Positions 22,935 to 34,999 are shown, counted from the stretch's first letter. The stretch: 64,000 bases of DNA from Siderastrea siderea (GCA_964030785.1 OZ034979.1:36940484-37004483), one strand, 5' to 3'. A program made the numbers and translations. Notes: generated by a model not told the origin, from the sequence alone.

Positions 22935-22996
22935 AATTATTATTATTATTATAATTATTATTATTATTATTATTATTATTAATATTATTATTATTA
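22935..22996. repeat. (ATT)n microsatellite, V1
   Basis: Imperfect ATT repeats; V2 has a longer, purer tract at 58918-58985. Confidence 0.92.
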
Positions 22997-23383
22997 AATT
23001 TCCATGAAAAGTCTGAGATCCGTAAGGGGCCGAACCTATTCAGCCTGGAGCACGAGGGGAGGGGAGGGAGGGCTGAAAGTTTATGACTTTTTTCACTCTG
23101 AGCATACAAGCCAAAGCCACCAAACTTTGTGATTTTTCCTAAAATTTTTCTGGTAACAGTTTAGTAGGACATATCATTGTTTAACAAATCTATTTTTACC
23201 ATGGCAGCCGTATTTTGACAGGCAGTTTTCTCAAAATTCGTAGAAGATTTGGCGCTGGAGTTTGTCAAATTGGAGCTGAGTAAATGCTGGTGAGATAGCA
23301 TTCACAATTTCTGCAAGGCCTGGTACTTGACAGAAGTGAAATATGTGAAATATCATATATGTAAACTGCCGGTAAAATATTAA

Positions 23384-23619
23384 AGGAACTATGTCACGGC
23401 ACGTTCATTCATTATTTTCTGATCTGACAAAATTGTTTTCTCATTAAAGGAAACCTCAAAATAATAGTTCTCTTAGGCAGAAAAACACCAAAGAAGTAAT
23501 AATAAACCAAAACGAAACAAGGATGGTTACCACTGAGGGAGATTAAGACGGATTGCGAATGACAAACTTGAAAAAACTTGCCAGTTTTTTCAAGATGCGT
23601 TATCCGTGACGTAGTTCCT
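23384..23619. mobile_element. 236-bp MITE with TTAA target-site duplication
   Basis: TTAA flanks both sides (23380-23383, 23620-23623). The ends are inverted: AGGAACTATGTCACGG on the left and, inverted, AGGAACTACGTCACGG on the right. V2 has the empty site near 59958 (AATATTAAATGAAAG). A clean insertion after the V1/V2 split. Confidence 0.9.
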
Positions 23620-23687
23620 TTAAATGAAAGAACATCGCACTTATAAATACAACTTAAGCAGTTGCGAAAAAAAGCTAAGAAACTTAG

Positions 23688-23750
23688 ACTTGAACGGGAT
23701 TCGAACCTATGGTCCTGCCATTACCAGTGTAGCACCAGGAATTATATCTT
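23688..23750 (-). repeat. tRNA-like SINE remnant, V1 copy
   Basis: On the minus strand a good B-box (GGTTCGAATCCCG) follows a weak A-box-like TGGTGCTACACTGG about 30 bases upstream. There is no full cloverleaf, so it is not a tRNA gene. The V2 copy at 60010-60080 has one change in the B-box. Confidence 0.4.
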
Positions 23751-24106
23751 CCATGATTCTTGTTAGAAATTTTGGACTTTTCCCATCAAGAAATTTCTTT
23801 GACTGAATCTTAAAATTTTTCAGTCTACCAATCCACCCAATTTCAAGATTTTTCATTTATATTTCAGTCGAAATTTTCCTTTTCTGTCTATGGTAACTGA
23901 ACATCCACTGTCATCATCATGGAAATGATGGAAATTTAACTGACGCAAATAGGTTCTTTGACAGGAAATATTTTGGTGACAGCCGAACATTGCTTGTGAG
24001 CGTACCGCCCAAATAGAATGGCGACGGATATACAAAGATGGCAAATTATGAGATTCCTTTAATGAAAATGTTGACAATTTTTTTCCCAAACCGTGGGTCT
24101 TGAAGG

Positions 24107-25642
<1,536 letters not shown>

Positions 25643-26356
25643 CTACTGTTTAGATTCAGCTTGAAATACGACAGAGGCAGACCGCTGGCCGGCTTTGTTC
25701 ACTGCAGGCGAAATCAGAAGCTTTCCACGTCTCCTCTGTCGTACAAAGTACCCCGTTAAGCAAATCAGCGCTGCCAATAACAAGCCACTCATGACAGCGA
25801 TCAAAACGCTGTGTTCAGAGACGGCGGAAGAAGAATTCCTTTTGTTGTCTTTATGGAGCTTTTGAGCTTCTTCTGCGTGGGGGACGGTCTTAGTTGACTC
25901 AGTAGTGTTCGACGGCAAAGTAGCTTTTTTAGTTCCATTTTCTTTGTCGCGAATATTTGCCATCACCTCATGAAGAAAACTACCTGTTTCTTCTTCGCCA
26001 GGAGTATTCTTGCCTGTGTTATTTATAGTCAGCGGCAGTGATGATGGTGGTCGCAAGCGGCGATGGCTGTTGGGAAGTTTTGGAAAGCCCATGTGATCTA
26101 CTAGCTCAACAGCACTTCGGTTGCCTTTTAGCTTTTCCCGTTGAACTTCTGTCAGTCCAGTTGTGTTATACCTCATGGAGGATCCAGTGGGCCTCACCGT
26201 CCTTGGTCGACTAAAGAATTGACGCTTGGAGGTTGTAGTTTTCAGAGTAGGGGGAGCTGTCGTGGTTGAATTCTGTGTTTTGGTTAGATTGGTCGAGGTT
26301 TGATTACTGGAGATATGTCGCTGAATTCGACGCCCGTGATAAACTGGCCAAGGCAC
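25643..26356 (-). CDS. Terminal exon: Ser/Thr/Asn-rich stalk, transmembrane helix, basic tail (V1)
   Basis: The first codon in the open frame is GTG directly after a splice acceptor (TTATTTTAG|TGCCTTGG), so this is a 3' exon, not a whole gene. Over 237 codons it has a Thr/Ser/Pro/Asn-rich extracellular stretch with N-glycosylation-type sites (NQT, NST, NTT, NSS), then at about residues 182-205 a transmembrane helix (SVLIAVMSGLLLAALICLTG), then a RQRRRGK stop-transfer and a tail of about 30 residues. V2 differs at 11 residues and one in-frame codon loss; keeping the frame open suggests constraint. Likely the C-terminus of a type I membrane protein. The ectodomain exons are not identified. Confidence 0.6.
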   Translation of the reverse strand: MPWPVYHGRRIQRHISSNQTSTNLTKTQNSTTTAPPTLKTTTSKRQFFSRPRTVRPTGSSMRYNTTGLTEVQREKLKGNRSAVELVDHMGFPKLPNSHRRLRPPSSLPLTINNTGKNTPGEEETGSFLHEVMANIRDKENGTKKATLPSNTTESTKTVPHAEEAQKLHKDNKRNSSSAVSEHSVLIAVMSGLLLAALICLTGYFVRQRRRGKLLISPAVNKAGQRSASVVFQAESKQ

Positions 26357-26935
26357 TAAAATAACAATCAGGTAATTGCCATGTAAAGATGGTTATCTGT
26401 ATCTTTTCACTCCATAAAGAATAATTCACTTCAAAATAACGATTCTGATAAACTCTCAGTCAGACGCACCACACTGCAAATTCAGAAGATCGCATTCAGC
26501 TCCAAAATACAAAATTAGCCCTGATGCCCCTACAGCTAATTGGACCCTTTGTGGAGCTATTTCGGTCTCAGCTGGGGTAAAGAGACCCCACTAAAAACCA
26601 AGGGCACACAATGGCACTCAATTTGGCCCTTTGGTGCCGGTCTAGCCACTGAAAATAGGATTACTGTGGCCTTAATTAGGAGAGCCAAGTGAACCCCTCC
26701 AAATGGTACTGTATTTTACTCGCTTAAACGGCCCCATTTTTGGGTAAAACAGAACTTATGAATTTACAGTGAAAACCGGACCTCAAACAAGTTTTTGTGT
26801 CGTGACCAATTTAGAGAATATCTTCTTCCCCTGTATGATTGACATACCAGTCCATTGTAATGTTAGTCCGAGAACATGGCTGTACACATGACTACGCCTG
26901 GATGAAGATAGACAGTGAAGAACAAAGCTTCTTTG

Positions 26936-27180
26936 CTCCACACTGGTCTAAGATAATAAAATATCTGCAGAGACCACATGGCAGGACTCGAATTTACGAC
27001 CTACAAATCGAAAGTCTCGAGCGTTAAACACAGAGCACCGCTTCTCTTGTCCCAGAATGCCAGGCGCGTAGCGCGAAGAGCTCCTCGCCTTTGATCCCCC
27101 CCCCTCCTTTTGTCCCTTCGCCTCAGTCTCCTCTCCTGTTTTCTCGAGCCACAGGAACCGTAATTCTGATCTGTTCTGCG
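26936..27180 (-). mobile_element. 245-bp SINE-like insertion in V1
   Basis: V2 lacks it (CTTCTTTG joins TTTTTCCC near 63240-63255). On the minus strand it has a tRNA-like promoter: TTTAACGCTCGAGACTTTCG, then GTAAATTCGAGTCCTG, whose TTCGAGTCC is a B-box. The part upstream of that is GC-rich. No clear target-site duplication. Confidence 0.55.
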
Positions 27181-27479
27181 TTTTTCCCAAGAAGGTTAGA
27201 GAAGCTTGCATAAAAGGCCACGTGCCACATAAATATGACAACCCAAAAATAAATCTCTTAAAAACGGGACAGGATAAGTAGTTGTGATCGATTAAACACA
27301 CGCGACCGAAGCATAATTGCAAACAAACTGGAAGCTCTATAGTTTCAGGGATAAATAAACAAACGTGTAACTTCGATTATCCTCTTATTTTGTTTGGATT
27401 CGGGTTAACTGAACCGGAGATTGCAAAGATTTTGCAAAGACGATAAACTGATACCCTGTGAGGATTTCGTAACCACAGG

Positions 27480-28364
27480 TTTTATCGCGTTCAGTCGCAA
27501 ATTAGCTGAAAAGTATTGACTGCGAACTTAATGACCTAATAATATTTTAAAGACTAAACCGTGCCGACGTATAAAAAATAAACATCTACGCAAAGTGAAA
27601 CTTTTAGCAGTGTTTCAGCTATGGCTGAAACTTGTCATAAAAAACGCAAAACTGTTAGCCGTTACGATCTAAGGCCTGTCGAGTTTGCTACTTGACTACC
27701 GCCCCCTACTACAATTTTGATAATGCAAGATGAATTCCTCTTTGGCCCATGTTGTGGCTTTTATGACACGTAGGCTCAAATGCCGTCATTCTAAAAAGAG
27801 CCGAGAGCAATAATTTATTTCCTCCTTGAATTTTGGGCGCAGACACCGGCAGCGCTATGTCATGAAGCGGTTGGCGGGAATTGCCACACTCTGGAACTAA
27901 ATTCTTTCCAAGGTGCAGCCTTGTGTTTTCACTTGTGTTGTATGTCGAATATGTCAGCCAAGCTTTTAAAACCTTAAAATCCGAATCGTTGACTTTCACT
28001 TCAACTATCTACTTATAACCCCTTCTTGACGGCGCCTTTGTAGTAACTCTAATAAGTTAAAAAATTCTTGATATCAAATTCTATATTTTTAACCTCCGAA
28101 ACTGTTTTTACCTTTAATGGCTATGTTGCTGATCTGCGGTTTTAATTTATTTATTTATTTATTTACCGTAACCAGTCTAAGCAGGCACTAAAGAATTTGT
28201 TTACTGTATTATGCAGGCCGGCTGTCATTAAAAGCAAACAGATTTACGCGGATTGGTCTGGCCGAAGCAAGATGTTTTTGCCAGCCCCGATTGAAAATAC
28301 GGAATTTGTACCACTGATGCTCTTGCAAATATTCTCAGTATTTCGTGGTTAACGATAATTCTTT
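27480..28364. repeat. U2 module, left part
   Basis: Matches 63540-64000 (U5), 32260-32700 and 33750-35365 (U3), and 39917-42180 (U4). It stops at 28364, where a Penelope-like tail begins, and the next 2 kb of the unit (U3 about 35365-37430) are missing. Confidence 0.75.
27709..28008 (-). CDS. Exon-like conserved frame (U2)
   Basis: A possible acceptor (TTATAAGTAG) precedes IVEVKVNDSDF, then NTRLHLGKNLVPECGNSR and later HKSHNMGQRGIHL before TAG at 27709. U5 has the same frame with 15 extra bases, that is in-frame; U4 retains the NTRLHLRRNSVPDCGNSR part near 41600-41738 and, separately, HKSHNIGQREIHL near 39950. U3 breaks the first part but keeps the second. Conservation of frame across copies argues for coding or recent coding. 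No family recognised. Confidence 0.35.
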   Translation of the reverse strand: MVEVKVNDSDFKVLKAWLTYSTYNTSENTRLHLGKNLVPECGNSRQPLHDIALPVSAPKIQGGNKLLLSALFRMTAFEPTCHKSHNMGQRGIHLALSKL

Positions 28365-28365
28365 A

Positions 28366-28814
28366 ACGCACTGGCCTTCAAAGATCAACGATCAGCCAAT
28401 CGCGTCCGCAAAGAAATTCATTCTCTGGGATCCAAGATCAACATCGACGTAAAACCCGTCTTTACCAGCAGAAAACTGTCGCAGATTTTGTCCGTAAAGG
28501 AAAACAAGACCCCGATCGTAAACACACAATACGTTGTATATTTATTTCAATGTGATTTGTGCGATGCAAATTATGTCGGGTTTACTGCCCGACACCTGCA
28601 TCAACGCATTAGTGAGCACCGTTATTCTGCGATCGGTAGACACCTTGAGGCACAACATGGCAGGAAAGGAGCAAAGAGTGATCACCTCTTCAGAGTTTTA
28701 AACAAATGCAGAAGCAAGTTTGACTGTCTAGTATACGAGATGCTGTTTATAACAGACATTAATCCTTCTCTCAACACGCAAAGTGACTCCATCCGCGCCA
28801 AACTATTTACTTGA
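28366..28814 (+). CDS. Penelope-like element GIY-YIG endonuclease domain, C-terminal fragment
   Basis: The frame is open from the insertion point (ALAFKDQRSANRVRKEIHSL) to TGA at 28814, about 148 residues. Hallmarks: VVYLFQCDLCDANYVGF, covering the GIY-like VVY, a CxxC pair, and the YIG-like YVG; then RHLHQRISEH and a closing LNTQSDSIRAKLF. These are typical of the C-terminal GIY-YIG endonuclease of Penelope-like retroelements, which nicks target DNA for reverse transcription. The reverse transcriptase is absent. Dead copy by 5' truncation. Confidence 0.8.
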
Positions 28815-28943
28815 CATTTTCCTATTTTAATTAGAACTTTTAGTTTTCTATTGTTTTACTTTGGGTATTATGCCCACTGGACACACAACTATTTTTATTG
28901 TTTTCACGTTTTATATATTCTTGTTTTAACTATCACCTTTTGA

Positions 28944-28978
28944 CTTGATAATAGCGTAGGGTAGCGCCGAAACGTCGT
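28944..28978 (+). other. Hairpin motif resembling a degenerate hammerhead core
   Basis: Reads TTGATAATA, then GCG...CGC as a short stem, then CGAAACGTCG. Penelope-like elements are known to carry hammerhead ribozymes with a CUGAUGA...GAAA core. Here the first core box is altered, so activity is doubtful. Confidence 0.35.
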
Positions 28979-29081
28979 CTGCTTTTTTAAGAGTTTTTTA
29001 AAATGAGTTTTAAAACTTTTTTAGCGTTTAAGTTTATGATAAAATAGAACATAAGAGAAACAATATTTTTGACTGAATTAA

Positions 29082-31159
29082 GGTGGCTCGATCGGGTTTT
29101 TCAGTGACGATACCTCTTAACTTTGAGCAACTAGCGTACCACAGTGAACAACCCAATAAAAAATCGATCGTTGCTGCTGACCTAGAGAAAAATGAAAGTT
29201 TTAAATGAGGTAAGTTTGATCGAAATCGGAGTTACCATAGCAACGTAATGACGTCATCCCCCATTTTAGATGAGAGCCAATTACTTGTCACTAAGAGATA
29301 ATTCTGGAAAGCGCTCGACTGGATCTTCGACCTGACATATTTGTATTCACGTCTGCAAAATTTGAAGAATTTCTATGAGAACGTTTTCGAGAAATTTTCG
29401 GGTGAAGTTTTAGGGTGTTAAAAAACAACAAAAACAAAACAATTTTGATCTGTTATTGAAAAGTATGCCCACAAAGGTTTGATGAAATAACATTTTGGTT
29501 TTAAATGAATGTTATATCATCTAATTGCTCTGTGTGAAAATTTCAGGGAAATCGTTCCATTTGATTTTTAGAAACGTTGGCTTGAATATGAACTTGTTTA
29601 GTGTGTTACGCGGCTTTTTTATCAAAAATTGACATTACACTTATTAAAATGGTTATGAATTAAAAAGCGTTAGATGAATTTTTTTATAGCTTTGTCCTCA
29701 AGGAGAATAATCAATATTCAATACAATCCCAGCGTTTCAAATTCATTGAAACGTTATAAAGCTGTCAATTTTGAGCCAAAACTCAGGAAAATATTGGACT
29801 GATTTTCACGCCAGTAGCTTGTTGCTCTCATTATGCATCTCCATTGTTTTGAATCGGCGTGCAATTGTAAATTTCACTACACCATGAATTCATATAACGC
29901 TTGGTTGCTTTCCGAAGATGTTCCGAAAACGTGCGGAGACTGGGATAAGATTAGGGGAGACCCACGTCTACTGACCTGTTTAAATTTTTCGTTGACTCCT
30001 TGCCATAAAAATTTATCTGGAACACTGACTGAGCACAGCAGCTTTCCGTTTGCGCTCACTGCTAACCGAAGTTTCTCTAAGGTGCGGGATTGCAGAAAAA
30101 CGCCTCACACTCATTTGCATCTCATTGGATAACAAAAGATTAACAAAACAGCACATTTGTTATATGCCTCGTTCTTTTAAACTCTGAATTAATTTTCTGC
30201 AATCCCGCACCTCACTCCGAAGTTTGCGCTTACTGCTAACCTTGAGGTTTGCACTCACTGCTGTCAGCCTGTCCATTGTTATTGTAATGCTGACCTGATA
30301 CATTAGCACGTTTTTCGGAACATATTCGGAAAGCAATCAAGCGTTATATGAATTCATGATGTACTGAAATTTACAATTGCACGCCTATTCGAAACAATGG
30401 AGATGCATAATAAGAGCAACAAGCCACTGGCGTAAAATTCAGTCCAATAATTTCCTGAGTTTAGGCTTTAAATTGATAGCCTTACAACTTTTCAATGAGT
30501 TTGAGACTCGGGGATTGTATTGAATATTGATTATTCTCCTTGAAAGCAAAGTTTTAAAAAAATTCATCTACCGCTTTTTAATTCATAATCGTTTTAATAA
30601 GTGTAGGGTCGATTTTTGATATAAAAGCCGCGTAACACACTAAACCAATTCATATTCAAGCCAACGTTTCTAAAAATCAAATGGAACGATTTCCCCGAAA
30701 TTTTCACATAAAGCAATTAGATGACATAACATTCATTTAAAACCAAAATCTTGTTTCATCAAGTCGCTGTGGACATACTTTTCAATAACAGTTCAAAATT
30801 ATTTTGTTTTTGTTGTTTTTTAACACCTTAAAACTTCACCCGAAAATTTCTCGAAAACTCTCTCATAGAAATTCTTCAAATTTTGTAGACGTGAAGACAA
30901 ATATCTCAGGTCGAAGATCCAGTCGAGCGCTTCCCAGAATTTTCTCTTGGTGACAAGTAATTAGCTCTCATGTAAAACGGGGGATGACGTCATTACGTTG
31001 CTATGGTAACTCCGATTTCGATGAAACGTACCTCATGTAAAATTTTCATCTTTTTCTAGGTCAGCAGTAACGATCGATTTTCTATTGGGTTGTTCACTGT
31101 GGTACACTAGTTGCTTAAAGTTGAGAGGTATCGTCACTCAAAAACTCGATCGAGCCACC
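29082..31159. mobile_element. 2078-bp giant foldback element with TTAA target-site duplication
   Basis: TTAA on both sides (29078-29081, 31160-31163). U1 and U4 have the empty site (GACTGAATTAAGAGC near 13731 and 44399). Arms 29082-29934 and 30306-31159, about 853 bp each, are inverted copies starting GGTGGCTCGATCGGGTTTTT, or GGTGGCTCGATCGAGTTTTT on the other strand. A 371-bp centre holds a nested smaller inverted repeat (GGTGCGGGATTGCAG near 30082 and its complement near 30197). No gene. Mobilised by an unknown TTAA-specific transposase. Confidence 0.9.
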
Positions 31160-31163
31160 TTAA

Positions 31164-31329
31164 GAGCGGTTTTTATAAATCGAAAGACAAAAAACGGGAA
31201 CTAGAACTTTAGGGGTGTTCACTTGAAATCGTAAAATAAATTAATTGAGGTTTCCTTTTCACTACACGAGTTAAGTTTTACACCTCCGCACCGCCTGGAG
31301 TGTAACAAGATCAACGGAAGTTTACCAAC
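31164..31329. other. U2 intron-like DNA
   Basis: Unit DNA between the foldback element and the signal-peptide exon. No further feature. Confidence 0.4.
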
Positions 31330-31435
31330 CTTGCAGTTGTTGTTTCAAGGCGATGGCTTCGAAAGCATAAAGCAGGAAATATGAGTAAATAGTGAACGAA
31401 ACAAGAAGTGCTAGTATAGCACTGGAGGTTTTCAT
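31330..31435 (-). CDS. First exon encoding a signal peptide (U2)
   Basis: ATG at 31435 opens MKTSSAILALLVSF, then a hydrophobic run to YFLLYAFEA and ALKQQLQ, with donor CAAG|GTTGGT. Same length and phase as in U1 and U4. A TATAAA-like box (TTTATACC on the minus strand, near 31481-31488) lies about 50 bp upstream. Many substitutions against U1 and U4, yet no stop or frameshift. The rest of this gene is not resolved because much of U2 is deleted. Confidence 0.55.
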
Positions 31436-31480
31436 TTTGGAACTTTGGTAAAATTCAACGTTGTTTTAAGGTTTTATGTT

Positions 31481-31490
31481 GGTATAAACA
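31481..31490 (-). promoter_or_regulatory. TATA-like box upstream of the signal-peptide exon (U2)
   Basis: TGTTTATACC on the minus strand, conserved in U3 (about 37834-37843) and U4 (about 44702-44711) at a similar distance from the start codon. Function inferred from position. Confidence 0.35.
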
Positions 31491-31813
31491 AGCCAAGTGT
31501 CTGTTGCAGGAGTAGGTCTTCTCGCCTCGAGCTCCAACACCGAGACTGATTCGTTTACACTGCTATCAGGGACTTGATTGCAGCGATTGTTTGATTGACA
31601 AAGCACCTTAGTTATGGTCTGTCTGTCTCATCACATTATGAGATATGAGAGTACAGTTGGCCTTTCAATGTAGTCGCTGGGCTGTTAATCACCAGGGTAG
31701 ATCTAGAACAGAGCTCTCTGTTAAATGACAACTGATTCTTACTAGAAATATTGATATTTCTTGGATGAGGTGACTGGCTACGTCAGTTGCAACATATGAA
31801 ACAGTCACTTTCC

Positions 31814-31848
31814 CTTGATAATGATGGTAGTACCATCGAAACGTCGGA
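31814..31848 (+). other. Second hairpin motif of the Penelope-tail type
   Basis: CTTGATAATGATGGTAGTAC, then CATCGAAACGTCGG. The ATGGTA/TACCAT stem sits between TTGATAAT and CGAAACGTCG, the same layout as 28944-28978. It probably marks the 3' end of another retroelement running to about 31990. Confidence 0.4.
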
Positions 31849-31990
31849 CAGCATTAGTTTTACTTTTTATCTGTTTTGTTTAATACAATGCAGTATGCAA
31901 TACCGGCTTGTGGTTCCACCCGTAAATTAGCTTGGGCTATTCGAGGCGGATGGAGACTAATAAGACTACAACTATACATATTATGTATAA

Positions 31991-32260
31991 TAAAACTTGC
32001 TAACACTCTGTTGAGGAAGAAGAAAAATAAACTAAATTAAGAAGATTTGAATGAAATTAGAATAAATTCGCAGGTAATTAAGAAATAAACTGACATAAAT
32101 AATACACGCTTGACTAAAATTACCGTTCTGACACTTAACAGTATGTTTTTTATAACACTAAACACTTAAATTTCACATGTTTTAACACTTAACATTTAAA
32201 AAAATGAGCAAATAACACTTAACACCAAGCCATATCCAGACCCTCCACCAAGTTTAATCG
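31991..32260. other. Gene-free AT-rich spacer between U2 and U3
   Basis: ACACTTAACA-type motifs recur several times (about 32130-32226), possibly the end of an unidentified repeat. No gene. Confidence 0.3.
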
Positions 32261-33202
32261 TTTTCCTAAATTAGCTGAAAAGTATTATCTGCGAACTGAA
32301 TGACCGAATGATATTTTAAAGCCCAAACCGACGCCAAAAAATAATCATTTACACAAACATAAACTTTAAGCGGTGTCTTAGCGATGGCTGAACCTTGTTA
32401 GGCAAAACGACGTAAAACCTTTAGCCGTTACGATCGAAAGCCATGCGAGTTCGGTGCTTGACTTCCGCCCCTTACTAGATAAATCATTGTCAATTTTTTT
32501 GTTTTTGTTTTTTGTTTTGTTTAATACAAGATGAATTTCTGTTTGACCGATGTTGTGGCTTTTCTGACAAATAGGCCCAAATACCGTTATTCTAAGAGGA
32601 GCTGAGAGAAATAATTGATTTTCTCCTTTCGGGCGCGAACAAAGAGTTCGTGCAGACACCGCTAGCGCTATGTTATGAAGTCGGCGGGCAATTTTCCTAA
32701 CGTTTTAGCCGTTTTTCTTAGTATCTCTTATTTTTCTCTTTAAATTCCAATTAGATCTGAGCGCACAAACACTTTCAAACGAGGTCTTCGGAGCTCCTAA
32801 GTGTTTTATGAGTAAACAAATTACAAAAATTACTATATAATTACAAAAGGTTTCATTCAATCCAAAAATGCGTGGTAGATGTGTGGTGCGAACTCCCATA
32901 AATCTGAAACAAAAATTTAATCCTTTTATTTCTTTCTTAAATCATATCCCATTTCCTAAAAATTCTAATATATAATTCCCCCTTAAATAGACATTTTTTA
33001 ACTTACTTCGAAAACAATTTGTCGGCATCGACTCCAATCGATTGGTCGGCGTAGCGAAAACACGTAAGTAAGACGTTACTGATACAATTTGCAAGTGCAA
33101 CTTACAAGAGCACCCAACAAGAAAAATTTAGGAAAATACTTGAAATACCATTTTCTGGTTTCTTAGATTCTTTCCGAGCTTTTTAAAGGCATATTTGTGT
33201 AA

Positions 33203-34998
33203 GCTAATACGGGTTGATCTGTTTGGCTTTTTTAGCTGAAAATGTAAGGCGCAGAAAATTTTAGGAAACGGAATCCTATCTCGTCCAGACACTACAATGA
33301 CACTACAATGGAATAATAATAGGAATTAATCAGTCCCCTTGTTACGAAAGGCTGAGTTGATGTTTCGCCAAATAAATCTCTAGTTTTCACTGGAATTAAA
33401 TCCGAATATCTCAGGTGATTTGGGTCTTCCCAACAGATATTCCGCCGAAACGAACCGTTGGGTTAATCCCTCAACTTCTATTGGGACTTCACAAAACGTG
33501 GCATTCTGTGGTACAAACATCAAAGTTTTTTACAAAACAGAGTTTGCGGGGAACCAGTGGTACCTCCCGGGGGAGGGGGTGGGGGAGTCATGAGTTTGTT
33601 CGTTATGGGAATTGCCACATTCTGGACTGAATTCTTTGTAAGGTATAGTCTTGTTTTTTTTGGCTTGTGTTGTTTGTGTTAGCCAGCCTTTTTAATCGAA
33701 AAAACTAAAACTTAAATCCGTGACGTTCATTTCAACTCTCTTCGTAGGTAATCTGCTTATGACTCCTTGTCGGCGCCTTTGCAGTAGCTCTAATATGTTT
33801 AAAAATTCTAAATATCAAATTCGGTATTTTAACCTCTGAAACTGTTTCCAGGGTTAACGGCTGAATTGCTGACCTGCGGCTTAAATTTAATCATTTAGCT
33901 AATACGGGTTGATCTGTTTGGCGTTTTTAGCTGAAAATGTAAGGTGCAGAAAATTTTAGGAAACGGAATTTTATCTCGTCCAGTTGTCTAGTTTCCTTTA
34001 CAGTTTTTGCCCATCTGTAAAACGCATTCAGATCACTTGCTGTCTTTTTCTTGGTATTTTTAGTTCTGTTTAATTCAATAAATGTTTCAATCATATCGTC
34101 ATCGTTCAGTTGTCTGTTTTCAGTTTTCTTAGTTTGCTCAGTTTCCTCAGTAGGAATACCAGTTTGGGTTGGCTCAGTGTTTTCCGCGTATTTAGTTAAA
34201 GGTTCGTCTGCTGTTATAAGTTCATCCTCCAAAACGTCAAGTTGGAAGGTTGAACACGTTGAAATTTGGTTCGTCCAGATCCAGTCCGGCCATTTTGTTT
34301 TTGCTTCGTCCTCCTTCAGCAAAGAACTGAGTCAAACCGGGATTTTACTGTGTAATAAGCTGGCATATTTTGCGCGTTCTCTTGCCCTTCTGTGGTAAAA
34401 TGACGCTACAACGGAATAATAATAGGAATTAATCAGTCCCCTTGTTACGAAAGGCTGAGTTGGTGTTTCGCCAAAGAAATCTCTAGTTTTCACTGCAATT
34501 AAATCTGAATATCTCAGGTGATTTGGGTCTGCCCAAGAGATATTCCGCCGAAACGAACCGTTGGGTGCCCCTGAACTTCTATTGGGACTTCACAAAACGT
34601 GGCATTCTGTGGTACAAACATCAAAGTTTTTTAAAAAACAGAGTTTGCGGGGAACCAGTGGTACCTCCCGGGGGGGGGGGTGGGGGAGTCATGAGTTTGT
34701 TCGTTATGGGAATTGCCACATTCTGGACTGAATTCTTTGTAAGGTATAGCCTTGTTTTTTTTGGCTTGTGTTGTTTGTGTTAGCCAGCCTTTTTAATCGA
34801 AAAAACTAAAACTTAAATCCGTGACGTTCATTTCAACTCTCTTCGTAGGTAATCTGTTTATAACTCCTTGTCGGCGCCTTCGTAGTAGCTCTAATATGTT
34901 TAAAAATTCTTGATATCAAATTCGGTATTTTAACCTCTGAAACTGTTTTCAGGTTTAACGGCTGAGTTGCTGACCTGCGGTTTTAATTTAATCATTTA
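33203..34998. repeat. Local tandem duplication within U3
   Basis: Copy one 33203-33897 (695 bp) and copy two 33898-34998 (1101 bp) both start GCTAATACGGGTTGATCTG and both include the TGGTACCTCCCGGG tract. Copy two is longer by about 406 bp because of an insert at about 33978-34396. Confidence 0.85.
33978..34325 (-). pseudogene. Fragment of a Crypton-derived (KIAA1958-like) gene, 5' end
   Basis: Lies in the 406-bp insert found in only one of two tandem copies. On the minus strand an ATG near 34295 opens MAGLDLDEPNFNVFN, but a frameshift is needed to reach the acidic LEDELITADEPLTKYAE part and then IELNRTKNTKKKTASDLNAF, a pattern typical of the N-terminal region of cnidarian KIAA1958-like proteins. 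The frame leaves the insert at RQLD. So this is a broken 5' fragment; the recombinase domain is absent. It is a different family member from the exon at 9138. Confidence 0.45.
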
Positions 34999-34999
34999 T

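Larger units (their letters stand above)
28365..29035 (+). mobile_element. 5'-truncated Penelope-like retroelement
   Basis: Boundaries come from comparison with U3 and U4: unit sequence stops after GATAATTCTTT and resumes near 29036. It holds only the end of the element: the GIY-YIG domain, a 3' UTR and a hairpin motif ending CGAAACGTCG. The insertion goes with loss of about 2 kb of U DNA, probably a deletion at integration or a later one. Confidence 0.7.

Noticed and set aside
23688..23750. A tRNA gene on the minus strand
   Set aside because: Only the B-box is good; there is no acceptor stem or proper anticodon arm. Better seen as a SINE remnant.
25643..26356. Assigning the membrane protein to cnidarian allorecognition (Alr-like) genes
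   Set aside because: No immunoglobulin-like domain is visible and the tail lacks ITAM/ITIM tyrosines; the idea rests only on duplication and topology.
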